A stretch of 48,496 nt of DNA from Thiocapsa sp. (GTDB lineage Bacteria > Pseudomonadota > Gammaproteobacteria > Chromatiales > Chromatiaceae). The notes below the pieces were generated by a model. It was not told the origin of the DNA. It saw only the letters and a list, made by a program, of their open reading frames with translations, and did no database searches. The stretch is taken from contig NZ_JAJDNA010000054.1 of the NCBI RefSeq assembly GCF_022340925.1, positions 1 through 48,496 of the forward strand, read 5' to 3'. The translations under genes and the position numbers were made by a program. This document shows, one piece after another, positions 7,665-18,096 of this stretch; within the stretch, counting starts at the first letter, position 1; every line of letters begins with the position of its first letter.

Positions 7665-9023
7665 TTGTCGGCCACCAGCACCGCCGGCTCGAGCGCCCCG
7701 GGTGCCTTCGCGCCGGCGAGGATCGTCTTCTTCGGTCTGGGTGCGGTGGGATCCGCACTGCTCATCTGCCTCTCGGAGCTGGCCGAGCGTGACGAGGTCC
7801 CGGTCCACTTTGTCGTCTATGTACTCAACCCCGACGCGGCGCGCGATGCGCTCTTTCACGCGGAGCGGCTGTTTGACCGGATCGACTTCATCGGGGTGTC
7901 CGACTTCGCCCCGATCTTCGCCCTTGCACCCGAGCATGAGGCCGAGCTGAAGCAGGCGTCGGTGCTGGTGAATGCGGCACTGCCGGAGTTCAACGGGGCG
8001 ATGATCGACCTGGCGCTGCGCATCGGTGCGCACACGGTCGACCTTGCCTCGGACATGTACGACGCGACCACCGAGCGCACCTTGACCTTCGCGCAATACC
8101 AATACGAGCAGGCGCTGCGCGAGCGCGGCATCGCAGCGCTCATCAATATGGGTATCTCGCCCGGTGTCACGAATTTTCTGGTCGGCAGACGCATGCATGA
8201 GCTGCTTGCCGCCGATCGCAAGGACCTCGAGGTCGAGAGCATCGACCTCTACCTGCTCGAGGACATCGATTCAGACTCGATCATCTTCTCCTGGTCGCCG
8301 ATCGTCGCGCTCGAGGAGCTGGCGCAGCAGCCGCGGATTCTGAACAAGGGCCGCATGCAGGTGCTCGAGCCCTTCAGCGCCGCGCGCGACTACGCCTTTC
8401 CCAAGGAGCCTCAGCCGGTCCGCCAGTATCCGCTGTATCAGGAGGAGCTCCTGTCGTTCCATCGGTCCTTTCCGGGTGTCGAGTCCATCGGGGTCTACAC
8501 GGGCGGATCCGAGGTCGAGCTGGTCAAGGCGCTCTTCCAACTCAACCTGCTCTCCAAACGCACCCTGCCGCATCAGCCCGAGCTGACGGTGGAGGCCATG
8601 GTGCGCGCCATCCTGCCGGGTATGAACAAGCCGCGGCGCATCGAGGAGTACCTGCGCAACGGGGCGATTCGCCGGGCGCATTTCGCCGCGGCCGCGGAGA
8701 TTCGGGTCTCGGAGGTCGTCCGCAACGATCGCCAGACTGCGATCGAGACCGTCGGGTTGAGCTACCTGCGCTACCATGACCTGCTCGGCACCCCTTACGC
8801 GGGAGCGACCTACATCTCTTATCCCACCGCGGTGGGTGCCGCGATCCTGGCGTGGCATGCACTCGAGCACGAGCGCGAGTCGCCGGGGGATCTCGCGGGG
8901 GTCGTTGCCGGGGAGGACTTGGCTCGCCTGCTGCCGCGGATGCGTGCGGACGCGATCCGTCGCGATCTGGTCGCCTGGGACATCGACCTCTTCGAGAGCG
9001 TCCGCGACGCCTCGGAGGTCTGA
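7665..9023 (+). CDS. Saccharopine dehydrogenase-like NAD(P)-dependent oxidoreductase (TTG start)
   Basis: The 452-residue product has an N-terminal Rossmann motif FFGLGAVGSALL just after a short Ser/Thr/Ala/Pro-rich leader. The saccharopine-dehydrogenase NADP-binding pattern follows (VNAALPEFNGAMIDLALRIG, then DLASDMYD), and a long catalytic-domain-like half with EVDLVKALF-like and TYISYPTAVGAAILAWHALE segments. Relatives include saccharopine and homospermidine/carboxynorspermidine-type enzymes; the substrate cannot be told. The TTG at 7665 is chosen over an ATG at 7533 because a perfect AAGGAGG (7652-7658) stands six bases before it and the longer N-terminus would be low-complexity and overlap the GlsB remnant. 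Confidence 0.75.
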   Translation: MSATSTAGSSAPGAFAPARIVFFGLGAVGSALLICLSELAERDEVPVHFVVYVLNPDAARDALFHAERLFDRIDFIGVSDFAPIFALAPEHEAELKQASVLVNAALPEFNGAMIDLALRIGAHTVDLASDMYDATTERTLTFAQYQYEQALRERGIAALINMGISPGVTNFLVGRRMHELLAADRKDLEVESIDLYLLEDIDSDSIIFSWSPIVALEELAQQPRILNKGRMQVLEPFSAARDYAFPKEPQPVRQYPLYQEELLSFHRSFPGVESIGVYTGGSEVELVKALFQLNLLSKRTLPHQPELTVEAMVRAILPGMNKPRRIEEYLRNGAIRRAHFAAAAEIRVSEVVRNDRQTAIETVGLSYLRYHDLLGTPYAGATYISYPTAVGAAILAWHALEHERESPGDLAGVVAGEDLARLLPRMRADAIRRDLVAWDIDLFESVRDASEV

Positions 9024-9095
9024 CGTCCCGGAGGCGAAGAGCGCGCGGGTGCACAGGTCGCCAAGCTCATCATGGCGCCGAAGGAGGGCTGCGAA

Positions 9096-10565
9096 ATGGG
9101 CGCGAGGATTGCCAGGCTCTTGAAGTTGGCGGCGCAGCTGCTTGCCGCGGGCGCCGTGACCTTTCTCGTCGTGCGGGCCTACGACGCGCATCGCGGCGCC
9201 CCGCTGGCCCCCTGGCACACCTACATACCGGAGGAGCTGGTCGCTGAGGAGCTCGATCAGGCCGATTGGGTCCGTTATCTCGAGCGCGAGCAGACGCTCT
9301 TCCGAGCGGTCCAGACCGAGGTCACCGACAGGCTCGAGCCGCAACACCAGATTCCATCCAACCGTTATTTCGATGGGAGCCCGCTCTATCCGAGCCGCTT
9401 CGCGCACGACTGGAACAGCTCCTACATTCTCGAGCCCGAACGTGATCCACTGGGTTCCGTCGTCCTGCTCCACGGGCTGACGGACTCGCCTTACAGCCTG
9501 CGGCATATCGGCAGGCATTATCGGGACGCGGGCTATGTCGTCGTCGGGATCCGGCTGCCGGGCCACGGAACCGTGCCGGCCGGCTTGACGACCGTGCATT
9601 GGCAGGACTGGTCCGCCGCGACGCGTCTGGCTGTTCGCGCGGCGCTGCGTCTCGCCGGCCCATCCGTGCCGCTGCACCTGGTCGGATTCTCCAACGGCGG
9701 GGCACTCGCGCTGAAGTACGCGCTCGACGCGGTCGATGACCCAGCTCTGCGGCAGGCGGACCGCCTGATCCTGATCACGCCGATGATCGGGATCACCGAG
9801 ATGGCCAGATTCGCCGGCCTCGCGGGCTTGCCCGCGGTCTTTCCGGCATTCGCCAAAGCGGCCTGGCTCGGTGTCGTCCCCGAGTTCAATCCGTTCAAGT
9901 ACAACTCGTTTCCGGTCAACGGCGCACGCCAGTCCTCGCTCCTGACCCGCGCCCTGCAGCCGCGGATCGCACGTTATGCGCGGGCGGGACGTCTCGACGA
10001 GCTGCCACCCATCATCACCTTCCAGTCCGTGGCTGACTTCACGGTGAGCACGCGCGCGATCGTCACGGGTCTATTCGCGCAGCTCCCCCCCAACGGGAGC
10101 GAGCTGGTCCTGTTCGACATCAATCGAAACACCAAATTCGGTCCATTGATGCGGCCCGACATGGAGACCGCCATCGACCGTATCCTTCCCGCGGCGCCCC
10201 GCTCGTACCGGACGACGATCATCACCAACGCGAGCCCGGACAGCAGCGACGTCGTCGAGCGCACGACCGCGGCGGGCGAGCTGAGCGAGCGCGTGCGCGA
10301 CCTCGGATTGACCTATCCGCGCGACGTCTTCTCCCTCTCCCACATCGCCCTGCCGTTTCCGATCAGCGACTCGCTCTACGGGTTGGAGCCGGATCCGAAC
10401 GAAGATTTCGGCGCCCACCTCGGGGCGCTGGCGATCCGGGGCGAGCGCCGCGTTCTGGTCATGAGCCTCGACTCGCTGGTGCGCCTGTCCTGGAATCCCT
10501 TTTTCCCTTATCTGCTGGAACGGATCGGGGAGGGCGCCAGCGAGATGCGGGATGAGCAGCCGTAA
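9096..10565 (+). CDS. Membrane-anchored alpha/beta hydrolase (serine carboxylesterase/lipase-like, S33 type)
   Basis: The 489-residue protein starts with a hydrophobic signal anchor (residues 8-26), so the catalytic part is probably periplasmic. The alpha/beta-hydrolase core begins at VVLLHGLTDSPYSLRHIG (122-139), with GIRLPGHG (151-158) and the nucleophile elbow GFSNGG (Ser199). A late SLSHIALPF segment could supply the catalytic His. The length exceeds a bare hydrolase domain, with an extra N-terminal ~110 residues. ATG 9096 is preferred to 9072 because AAGGAGGG lies at the right distance. It follows the oxidoreductase gene by 72 bases and may be co-transcribed. The substrate is unknown. 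Confidence 0.8.
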   Translation: MGARIARLLKLAAQLLAAGAVTFLVVRAYDAHRGAPLAPWHTYIPEELVAEELDQADWVRYLEREQTLFRAVQTEVTDRLEPQHQIPSNRYFDGSPLYPSRFAHDWNSSYILEPERDPLGSVVLLHGLTDSPYSLRHIGRHYRDAGYVVVGIRLPGHGTVPAGLTTVHWQDWSAATRLAVRAALRLAGPSVPLHLVGFSNGGALALKYALDAVDDPALRQADRLILITPMIGITEMARFAGLAGLPAVFPAFAKAAWLGVVPEFNPFKYNSFPVNGARQSSLLTRALQPRIARYARAGRLDELPPIITFQSVADFTVSTRAIVTGLFAQLPPNGSELVLFDINRNTKFGPLMRPDMETAIDRILPAAPRSYRTTIITNASPDSSDVVERTTAAGELSERVRDLGLTYPRDVFSLSHIALPFPISDSLYGLEPDPNEDFGAHLGALAIRGERRVLVMSLDSLVRLSWNPFFPYLLERIGEGASEMRDEQP

Positions 10566-10664
10566 CGCATCGGGTCCGTCGTGCGTCCATCGTGGCTGGG
10601 GAGGGGCCTGGTCTTTTTCGGATCTTGGCTGCTGCTCGCCGGGATCTGGCTCACCGACGCCGTT

Positions 10665-11471
10665 TCAGCGGTCGGTGCCGACGTTCACGCCCCCCGGCGC
10701 GCCGTTGAGGCGGGCTGCCGGATCCTGGCGGTAGAAGGCCCTGAGTTGCTGGTAGACCCTTGGGTATTCGGCACGAAGCAGATCGGGAAGCTCGAAAAAA
10801 CACTCGCTGACCACCGCGAAAAACTCCGCGGGCGACTCGGTGGCATAGGGGTCGATGGGCGTCTCCTCGTCCGCGTCCACCCGCCGGCAGAGGTCGTCAT
10901 AGGCGGCTGAGAAGGCATCCGACCACCCCTCCCGAGACATCCCTGCGTGCAGGGGCGGGCAGCCGTTCGCTGCTCCGTCGAGCATGTCGATCTTATGGGC
11001 GAGCTCGTGGATCACGACGTTGTAGCCGTCCCGCTCCAGGCCGGCCTCAACATCGTTCCAGGACAGGATGATCGGCCCCTGCTCCCAGGCCTCGCCGCTC
11101 TTGGCCTCGTGCTCGATCCAGACGACCCCGTCGTCCCCCATGACCTCTCGCTCGGGGACAAACTCCGCCGGGTAGACGATGACGGCGTACCAGCCGCGAT
11201 ACCAGTCGAGACCGAGCTCCAAGATCGGCAGGCAGGCTTCCAGGGCGATCACGAATCGCATCGATTCGCTCAGCTGGAGCCCCTGCACCGGCTCCAGGCG
11301 CTTCTCGCGCAGAAATGTCAGCGCGAGATCGGCAAGGCGTCGCGCCTCAGGCCCGGTCAAGTCCGCCACCAGCGGAAGGGTATCCCAGGCCGCCGCCCAG
11401 TCGCCCGGATCGACGCGTGCACGCTGGCGCTCGAGGGTCCGGGACCGCCACCAGTGGGTCAAGTGGCGCAT
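10665..11471 (-). CDS. mtfA: MtfA-type zinc metallopeptidase (M90 family)
   Basis: The product of 268 residues carries the zinc motif HELAH (155-159), followed by KIDMLDGAANG, exactly as in MtfA. In E. coli MtfA binds the repressor Mlc and influences glucose PTS regulation; it also has aminopeptidase-like activity. The N-terminal ~95 residues and the ESPAEFFAVVSECFFE segment, which carries the third metal/fold helix, are also family-typical. It is cytosolic, with no signal peptide. It converges with the hydrolase gene, about 100 bases apart. Whether Mlc exists in this organism cannot be seen. Confidence 0.9.
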   Translation of the reverse strand: MRHLTHWWRSRTLERQRARVDPGDWAAAWDTLPLVADLTGPEARRLADLALTFLREKRLEPVQGLQLSESMRFVIALEACLPILELGLDWYRGWYAVIVYPAEFVPEREVMGDDGVVWIEHEAKSGEAWEQGPIILSWNDVEAGLERDGYNVVIHELAHKIDMLDGAANGCPPLHAGMSREGWSDAFSAAYDDLCRRVDADEETPIDPYATESPAEFFAVVSECFFELPDLLRAEYPRVYQQLRAFYRQDPAARLNGAPGGVNVGTDR

Positions 11472-11666
11472 CGATCACCCGCAAGCTGACGGCGAGGCAG
11501 CACCCTCGCCGGGCTAAGATGTGTCGGATAACGCAGGGCATGGGTCGTAGCGCGCGAATGTCCGGTGGTGCCGCCTTGTCCCCGGTTCCATTGATGCGCG
11601 TCAAGGCGAATCGCGCCCCTGCGAGGAAGATTGAGCGATCGATTTCCGCTGGAGGGGTCCCCGGCC

Positions 11667-12317
11667 ATGGCTCGGAAGCTGTTGATCACCGTGATCCTGA
11701 TCCTGGCTGGGCTGCTGGCGTGGCTGCTGTTTTACTGGGATCCGGCAGCGGTCGAGACCGGTCCGGCAGGGTCCGATCACCAAAGGCTTGAGCTTGCGGC
11801 GCCGCCGGCGGGCGGCGACTTCGTCCTCGACTCGACGAGCGGTCCCTTGGATCTGGCGGATCTCAGAGGCCGGGTCGTGCTGATCTATTTCGGCTACACT
11901 TGGTGCCCGGATATCTGTCCCACGAACCTGGTGCTGATCGCCAACGCGCTTAGGATGCTGACCCCCGAGGAGCAGGAGCGGGTGCAAGTTCTCTTCGTCA
12001 GCGTCGATCCCGAGCGTGATTCGACTCGGCGCGTCGCCGAGTATAGCGGCTATTTCCATCCGAGGATCCTGGGTCTGACCGGGACGCCGGAGCGGATCGC
12101 CGAGGTCGCCAGGCTCTACGGCGCGGCATACCGGCGCACCGAGCTGCCGGATTCGGCCCTGGGCTATGTGGTCGATCACTCGGCTTACAGCTATGTGGTC
12201 GATCCCAAGGGCCGCCTCGTGCGCACGCTCGATCATGCCACCCCGTCGGCTGAGATCGCCGCGGTCATCCGTGAGCAGCTGGGCGCTGCCTCGCCTGTTC
12301 GCGGCAGCGCGCGTTGA
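11667..12317 (+). CDS. SCO1/SenC-family copper chaperone
   Basis: The 216-residue protein has one N-terminal membrane anchor (residues 4-23) and a thioredoxin-fold domain with the copper site CPDIC (Cys80, Cys84) after VVLIYFGYTW. The distal histidine, His171, lies in VVDHSAYSYVVDPKG. These three ligands define SCO proteins, which deliver copper to the CuA site of cytochrome c oxidase or act as thiol reductases on it. GGAGGGG precedes the ATG. The PCuAC gene follows 44 bases later, so the two form a natural copper-delivery pair. Confidence 0.92.
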   Translation: MARKLLITVILILAGLLAWLLFYWDPAAVETGPAGSDHQRLELAAPPAGGDFVLDSTSGPLDLADLRGRVVLIYFGYTWCPDICPTNLVLIANALRMLTPEEQERVQVLFVSVDPERDSTRRVAEYSGYFHPRILGLTGTPERIAEVARLYGAAYRRTELPDSALGYVVDHSAYSYVVDPKGRLVRTLDHATPSAEIAAVIREQLGAASPVRGSAR

Positions 12318-12361
12318 GCATTCGGCAAACCCCATCCACCCCGCTCGCCAGAGGACACACC

Positions 12362-12814
12362 ATGCCCCGATACTTGACTGCCTTGCTTGCTGCGGCCGTT
12401 CTTGCGACCCTGTCCATCGCGGCCCAGGGTGTCGAGATCTCCATCGGCGATCCTTACGCGCGCGCGGTGCCGCCCGGCCAGCCCAACAGCGCCGTCTTCA
12501 TGTCCCTGGAGAACCGCTCAGGAGCGGATCAGGCATTGGTGGCGGCCGAAAGCGGGGTCTCCGAGGTCGTCGAGCTCCACACCCATGTCGCGGAAGGCGG
12601 GATGATGCGGATGCGTCGGATCGAGAAGATCGAGCTGCCGGCCGGGCAGAGCGTCACGCTCCAGCCCGGTGGGCTGCACGTCATGCTGATTGGTCTCAAG
12701 CAGCCGCTGGACGTGGGTGACGTCGTGGACGTCACGTTGATCTTTGAAGGAGGCACCCGGCTGCCCGTCCAGGCCCCTGTGCGCCGGATCGAGATGCGGC
12801 ACATGCAGCATTAG
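12362..12814 (+). CDS. PCuAC-type periplasmic copper chaperone
   Basis: The 150-residue protein has a signal peptide (residues 1-22). It contains the full PCuAC copper motif H(M)X10MX21HXM: His73, Met84, His106 and Met108 are at exact spacing. PCuAC proteins take copper in the periplasm and insert it, together with SCO, into the CuA centre of oxidase subunit II. AGAGGA precedes the ATG. It lies just downstream of the SCO gene on the same strand and is likely in the same operon. No cytochrome oxidase genes are visible here. Confidence 0.92.
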   Translation: MPRYLTALLAAAVLATLSIAAQGVEISIGDPYARAVPPGQPNSAVFMSLENRSGADQALVAAESGVSEVVELHTHVAEGGMMRMRRIEKIELPAGQSVTLQPGGLHVMLIGLKQPLDVGDVVDVTLIFEGGTRLPVQAPVRRIEMRHMQH

Positions 12815-13117
12815 GACCGGTTGCAGGGGGTGGCCAAAGCGTCGTTTGCGCGGCATCGAACCCTGCAGCGTCCGGAAACACCCCAAAATGCACCTGGTTA
12901 CAAGGTCGCCGATACAAGCGCATGTGGGGAATTTTCCGTGGCTCGCCCTGTCTTCCAACGCGTCCGTCGAGCGCGTTCCCGAAGCCGCGAGCCCGGTCGT
13001 TGGATTTGACCAATATGCGGAACTTCTGATATACAGCGACGGATATTTTCGCCCTTGATCAGGCCGCCTGTTGGCGCGATGGCGCGGCCACGAACACGAC
13101 CAAACTAGGCATCTCCC
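12815..13117 (+). promoter_or_regulatory. Leader region of the cytochrome c4 gene with a sigma-70-type promoter
   Basis: This 303-base gap holds no gene. A promoter-like pair, TTGACC (13006-13011) and TATACA (13030-13035) with an 18-base spacer, sits about 80 bases before the cytochrome c4 ATG in an AT-richer patch. This is the best sigma-70-like match in the window. Confidence 0.55.
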
Positions 13118-13732
13118 ATGGTAAAGAATTGGCTAATGACAGTTTCCGTGGCAACGGCGTTGGTCAGCGGTGCAGTCCACGCCGCTGGGGACCCCCAGGC
13201 CGGCGAGGCGAAAGCGAGCACCATCTGCCTGGCCTGCCACGGCCCACAGGGTAACAGCATCGTCCCGCTCTGGCCGAAGCTGGCCGGTCAGCATCCTGAA
13301 TACATCTACAAGCAGCTGATGGATTTCAAGGCCGGCAACCGGGCGAACGAGCAAATGACCCCGATGGCGATGCCCTTGACCGACCAGGAGGTGGTCGACT
13401 TGGCGGCCTACTATGCCACCCAGGCCCAGGCGCCCGGGGCCGCCGACCCCGCGTTGGCGAAGCTGGGCGAGGCAGTCTATCGCAGCGGCAATCCCGAAAC
13501 GGGCGTCCCCGCCTGCGCCGGCTGTCACGGACCGGCGGGCAAGGGGCAATCGCTCGCGAAGTTCCCGCGCATCGCGGGTCAGCACGCCGACTATACGAAG
13601 CAGACCCTGACCCACTTCCGTGATGCCTTACGGGCCAATGATCCGAACGGCATGATGCGCGGTGCCGCGGCGCGACTCAGTGATCAGGAGATCGCCGCGG
13701 TCGCCCAGTACATCCAGGGACTCAGCGACTGA
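13118..13732 (+). CDS. Diheme cytochrome c4
   Basis: The product of 204 residues has a Sec signal peptide (cleavage near AHA/AG, residue 22) and two c-type heme sites, CLACH (37-41) and CAGCH (133-137), in two homologous halves. Each half ends in the c4-type pattern (LTDQEVVDLAAYYATQ and LSDQEIAAVAQYIQGL). Methionines in TPMAMP and NGMMRG supply likely axial ligands. Cytochrome c4 passes electrons between the bc1 complex and terminal oxidases, or photosynthetic reaction centres in purple bacteria. It acts in the periplasm or loosely on the membrane. The adjacent SCO/PCuAC genes fit an oxidase-linked role. Confidence 0.93.
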   Translation: MVKNWLMTVSVATALVSGAVHAAGDPQAGEAKASTICLACHGPQGNSIVPLWPKLAGQHPEYIYKQLMDFKAGNRANEQMTPMAMPLTDQEVVDLAAYYATQAQAPGAADPALAKLGEAVYRSGNPETGVPACAGCHGPAGKGQSLAKFPRIAGQHADYTKQTLTHFRDALRANDPNGMMRGAAARLSDQEIAAVAQYIQGLSD

Positions 13733-13758
13733 TTCAAGCGCCACAACGGCAGGCGTCG

Positions 13759-13795
13759 GGACCGGTCCTCCGTGGTCGGACTCCCAGACCGGTCC
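13759..13795 (+). terminator. Hairpin downstream of cytochrome c4
   Basis: GGACCGGTC (13759-13767) pairs with GACCGGTCC (13787-13795) over a 19-base loop, 26 bases after the stop. There is no T run. It may be an mRNA-stabilising or weak terminating structure. The rest of the gap to 14036 holds nothing I recognise. Confidence 0.35.
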
Positions 13796-14036
13796 GGGTT
13801 CGGTGGGCAAGCGAGGCCAGTGCCCGACCCGCCCGGCCCGGCCCGTCGGATGGCTGACTGAGCCATGGGTCCGGGATTGCCCGGTTATCGGCTCGTTCGT
13901 GGCTAATCCAGCTCGGGGCAAGAGAGGACCGCTCAACGACGGACGGAGACCGGTGACGAGACCTGGCGTCCAATCGGCCGACATCGACGCAATCGCTGAG
14001 CGTTCTCGCCTCGGGCTGTCTGCGCATCCCGTCCAC

Positions 14037-14819
14037 ATGCAGCGACTCAAGCTCCTGAGCTATAACGTCCAGGCGGGGATCTATTCGCGGCAATACAGTG
14101 ACTATCTGGTCCACAGCTGGAAGCACATCCTCCCTCACCCGGAGCGGCTGGCGAATCTGACGCGAATCGCCCAGCTGTTGCACCAGTTCGATCTGGTGGG
14201 CCTCCAGGAGGTCGATGCCGGCTCTCTGCGGAGCGCCTACATCGATCAGATCCAGTACCTGGCGCGCCACGGTGCATTCCCGCATTGGTATCGCCAAATC
14301 AACCGAAACCTCGGACCCTTTGCGCAACACAGCAACGGTCTGCTGAGCCGCCTGCGTCCGAGGCAGATCACCGAGCACAAGCTCCCCGGTCTTCCCGGCC
14401 GCGGCGTGGTGGTGGCCGAGTTCGCCCTTTCCGACCGGGAAACGCTCGCCGTGGCCATCCTGCATCTGGCCCTCGGTTGGCGAGCGCGGCGGCGCCAGCT
14501 GGAGTATCTGGTGACGCTGGCTCGTCAACATCCTTATCTCGTCCTGATGGGCGACTTCAATTGCGGATGTGATTCGAAGGGGCTGAGGTCGATGGTCCGC
14601 CAGACGGGCTTGCACGGCCTGGACTGCGAGTTGAAGACCTTCCCGAGCTGGCGGCCGACGCACAACCTCGACCACATCCTTGTCTCGCGGCCGCTCAAGG
14701 TCGTGGCGGCGCGCGTCGTCGACTATGCCCTGTCCGACCACCTTCCGCTCAGCATGACCATCGCGTTGCCGGAGGGCGTGCAGTTCGCGACGCACGGCGA
14801 TCCCTCCGATCTCCAGTAG
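14037..14819 (+). CDS. Endonuclease/exonuclease/phosphatase-family protein
   Basis: The 260-residue protein begins MQRLKLLSYNVQAGI, the usual first strand of the EEP fold. The family's metal/catalytic landmarks follow: GLQEVDAGS (Mg-binding Glu), a HLALG strand, LMGDFNCGCDSKG (Asp/Asn pair), and a terminal LDHILVS with DYALSDHLPLSM (catalytic Asp-His). The fold includes Mg-dependent nucleases, sphingomyelinases and phosphatases; the substrate is not predictable. There is no signal peptide. The start was chosen where family similarity begins; the ribosome site is poor and a frame stays open further upstream. Confidence 0.82.
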   Translation: MQRLKLLSYNVQAGIYSRQYSDYLVHSWKHILPHPERLANLTRIAQLLHQFDLVGLQEVDAGSLRSAYIDQIQYLARHGAFPHWYRQINRNLGPFAQHSNGLLSRLRPRQITEHKLPGLPGRGVVVAEFALSDRETLAVAILHLALGWRARRRQLEYLVTLARQHPYLVLMGDFNCGCDSKGLRSMVRQTGLHGLDCELKTFPSWRPTHNLDHILVSRPLKVVAARVVDYALSDHLPLSMTIALPEGVQFATHGDPSDLQ

Positions 14820-14915
14820 GCGTCGACGCGCGCACCGCAGACGGGGATTCGGACGCGCATCCGGCCCGGTCGCTGAGGCGACGGATCCCGGCGGGTAGAC
14901 CGTCCGGTCCCCGGG

Positions 14916-15476
14916 TCAGTCCTGGATGTAGAAGTAATGCCAAGCCGATCCGCCGGCGCGTTCGAGCCCGTCGAGCAGCGCCGCTGTCGGGCTGGCCTCG
15001 CCCGGGAAGACCTCCTCCACTCGGATGATCTGGCGACCGAGTCCGCCCTGCTGTTTCCAGTCCCATTGCCATGGCGGGCGGGTCTGGCCGCAATTCGGGC
15101 AAGTGAAGCGGGCGCCGGAATCCTGCCCCCATCGCTCGATCTCCGCCCGCCAATCGATCAAGCGACCGCGACACCCCGGACATCGCGGTGGACGGGTGTT
15201 CCGGCCGAACAGCAGAAGCGGACGGCTCGCGGGCGGCGGCACCTGCACGTGGCAGAAGGCCGCGCCATCCCGGGGCTCGCTCGCGATGGACACGGCACAA
15301 CCGGTGAAGGCCAGCAGATCGAGGAAGCCTGGGCCGATGAGGAAGGTATGGTCTTGATTGCTGATCGGCATGCCGATGAAGCCCAGATGCGACAAGCTCG
15401 CGATGAGTCGATCCCGGTCCGGGCGGGCGTGCGGGTCGCTCGGCGTCAGGATCAAGCGTCCGGCATGATTGGGCAT
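14916..15476 (-). CDS. Hypothetical protein with a zinc-ribbon
   Basis: I do not recognise a named family. The 186-residue product has two CxxC knuckles, CPGC (near residue 98) and CPNC (near 125), spaced as a zinc ribbon and followed by a Trp-rich stretch (PPWQWDWKQQ). The N-terminal ~80 residues contain GFIGMPISNQDHTFLIGPGFLDLLAFTGCA. The C-terminus EVFPGEASPTAALLDGLERA ends in HYFYIQD. It looks like a globular cytosolic protein conserved enough to keep a well-defined frame and codon use. It is divergent from thiC and convergent with the EEP-family gene. No function is proposed. Confidence 0.7.
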   Translation of the reverse strand: MPNHAGRLILTPSDPHARPDRDRLIASLSHLGFIGMPISNQDHTFLIGPGFLDLLAFTGCAVSIASEPRDGAAFCHVQVPPPASRPLLLFGRNTRPPRCPGCRGRLIDWRAEIERWGQDSGARFTCPNCGQTRPPWQWDWKQQGGLGRQIIRVEEVFPGEASPTAALLDGLERAGGSAWHYFYIQD

Positions 15477-15690
15477 TGAGGGCCTCGCGACATATCCTCC
15501 GCGGCGAACGGGGCAATCGCGTGGGAGGGCGCAGAGGATACCAGGTCGGCTTGCGGCTGAGCCAGATCCCCGTCCGATTGAACACGAAGGAATCGCACCC
15601 CCCGTTTTGCTATTCCATTTTCAGGCACTGAGGCGCCGGCAAACGCCGGGCCTCCTGGGCCGGTACAGGGCACCCGCCAGCTCGAGCGGG

Positions 15691-15719
15691 TTGAAATCCC
15701 CACTGTCTTTCGCTAGCTT
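15691..15719 (+). promoter_or_regulatory. Candidate promoter for the thiC leader
   Basis: TTGAAA (15691-15696) and TAGCTT (15714-15719) are 17 bases apart. A transcript from here would begin at about 15727, right at the first stem of the TPP riboswitch, which is the position expected for a riboswitch promoter. The -10 match is modest. Confidence 0.45.
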
Positions 15720-15729
15720 CGGGGTCTCA

Positions 15730-15887
15730 CGCTGCTGGGGGTGCCCGTCGAGCCAGCCTGCAGCCGAGAGGCATGCCCGCTCAATCCAATGGGCAGCGCA
15801 CAGCCTCAAGGATACGGCAATCGCCCGACGGGCTGAGAAAGACCCTTCGAACCTGATCCGGGTCATGCCGGCGCAGGAAAGCAGGCG
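15730..15887 (+). ncRNA. TPP (THI-element) riboswitch upstream of thiC
   Basis: The conserved TPP aptamer blocks are present in order. CTGGGGGTGCCC lies near 15735-15746. GGGCTGAGAAAGACCC comes next, then GAACCTGATCCGGGTCATGCC, and finally GGCGCAGGAAAGCAG near 15870-15884. The closing P1 stem pairs GCTGCT at the 5' side with AGCAGGC at the 3' side. An insertion of about 80 bases between the first block and the CTGAGA block forms an extended P3 arm. The riboswitch senses thiamine diphosphate and lowers thiC expression. About 270 bases separate it from the thiC start, so the expression platform is not obvious. Confidence 0.92.
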
Positions 15888-15956
15888 ACGAGGACGGATA
15901 AGCCAGTCCTGAGTGGAGCGATCGCGCAGAACCGCGCCGGTTCGGCAATCCACTGA

Positions 15957-18050
<2,094 letters not shown>

Positions 18051-18096
18051 TGCCGGCTGTCTCGCCGTCGATTTCATCCGCTTCGGAGCCGCCCTC

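Noticed and set aside
8271..9677. Minus-strand open frame of 468 codons over the oxidoreductase and hydrolase genes
   Set aside because: Its composition is that of a mirror frame, and the plus-strand genes carry clear motifs.
10581..10910. Small plus-strand frame starting with a signal-like helix after the hydrolase gene
   Set aside because: Most of it is antisense to mtfA, and the hydrophobic start is short; no family match is seen.
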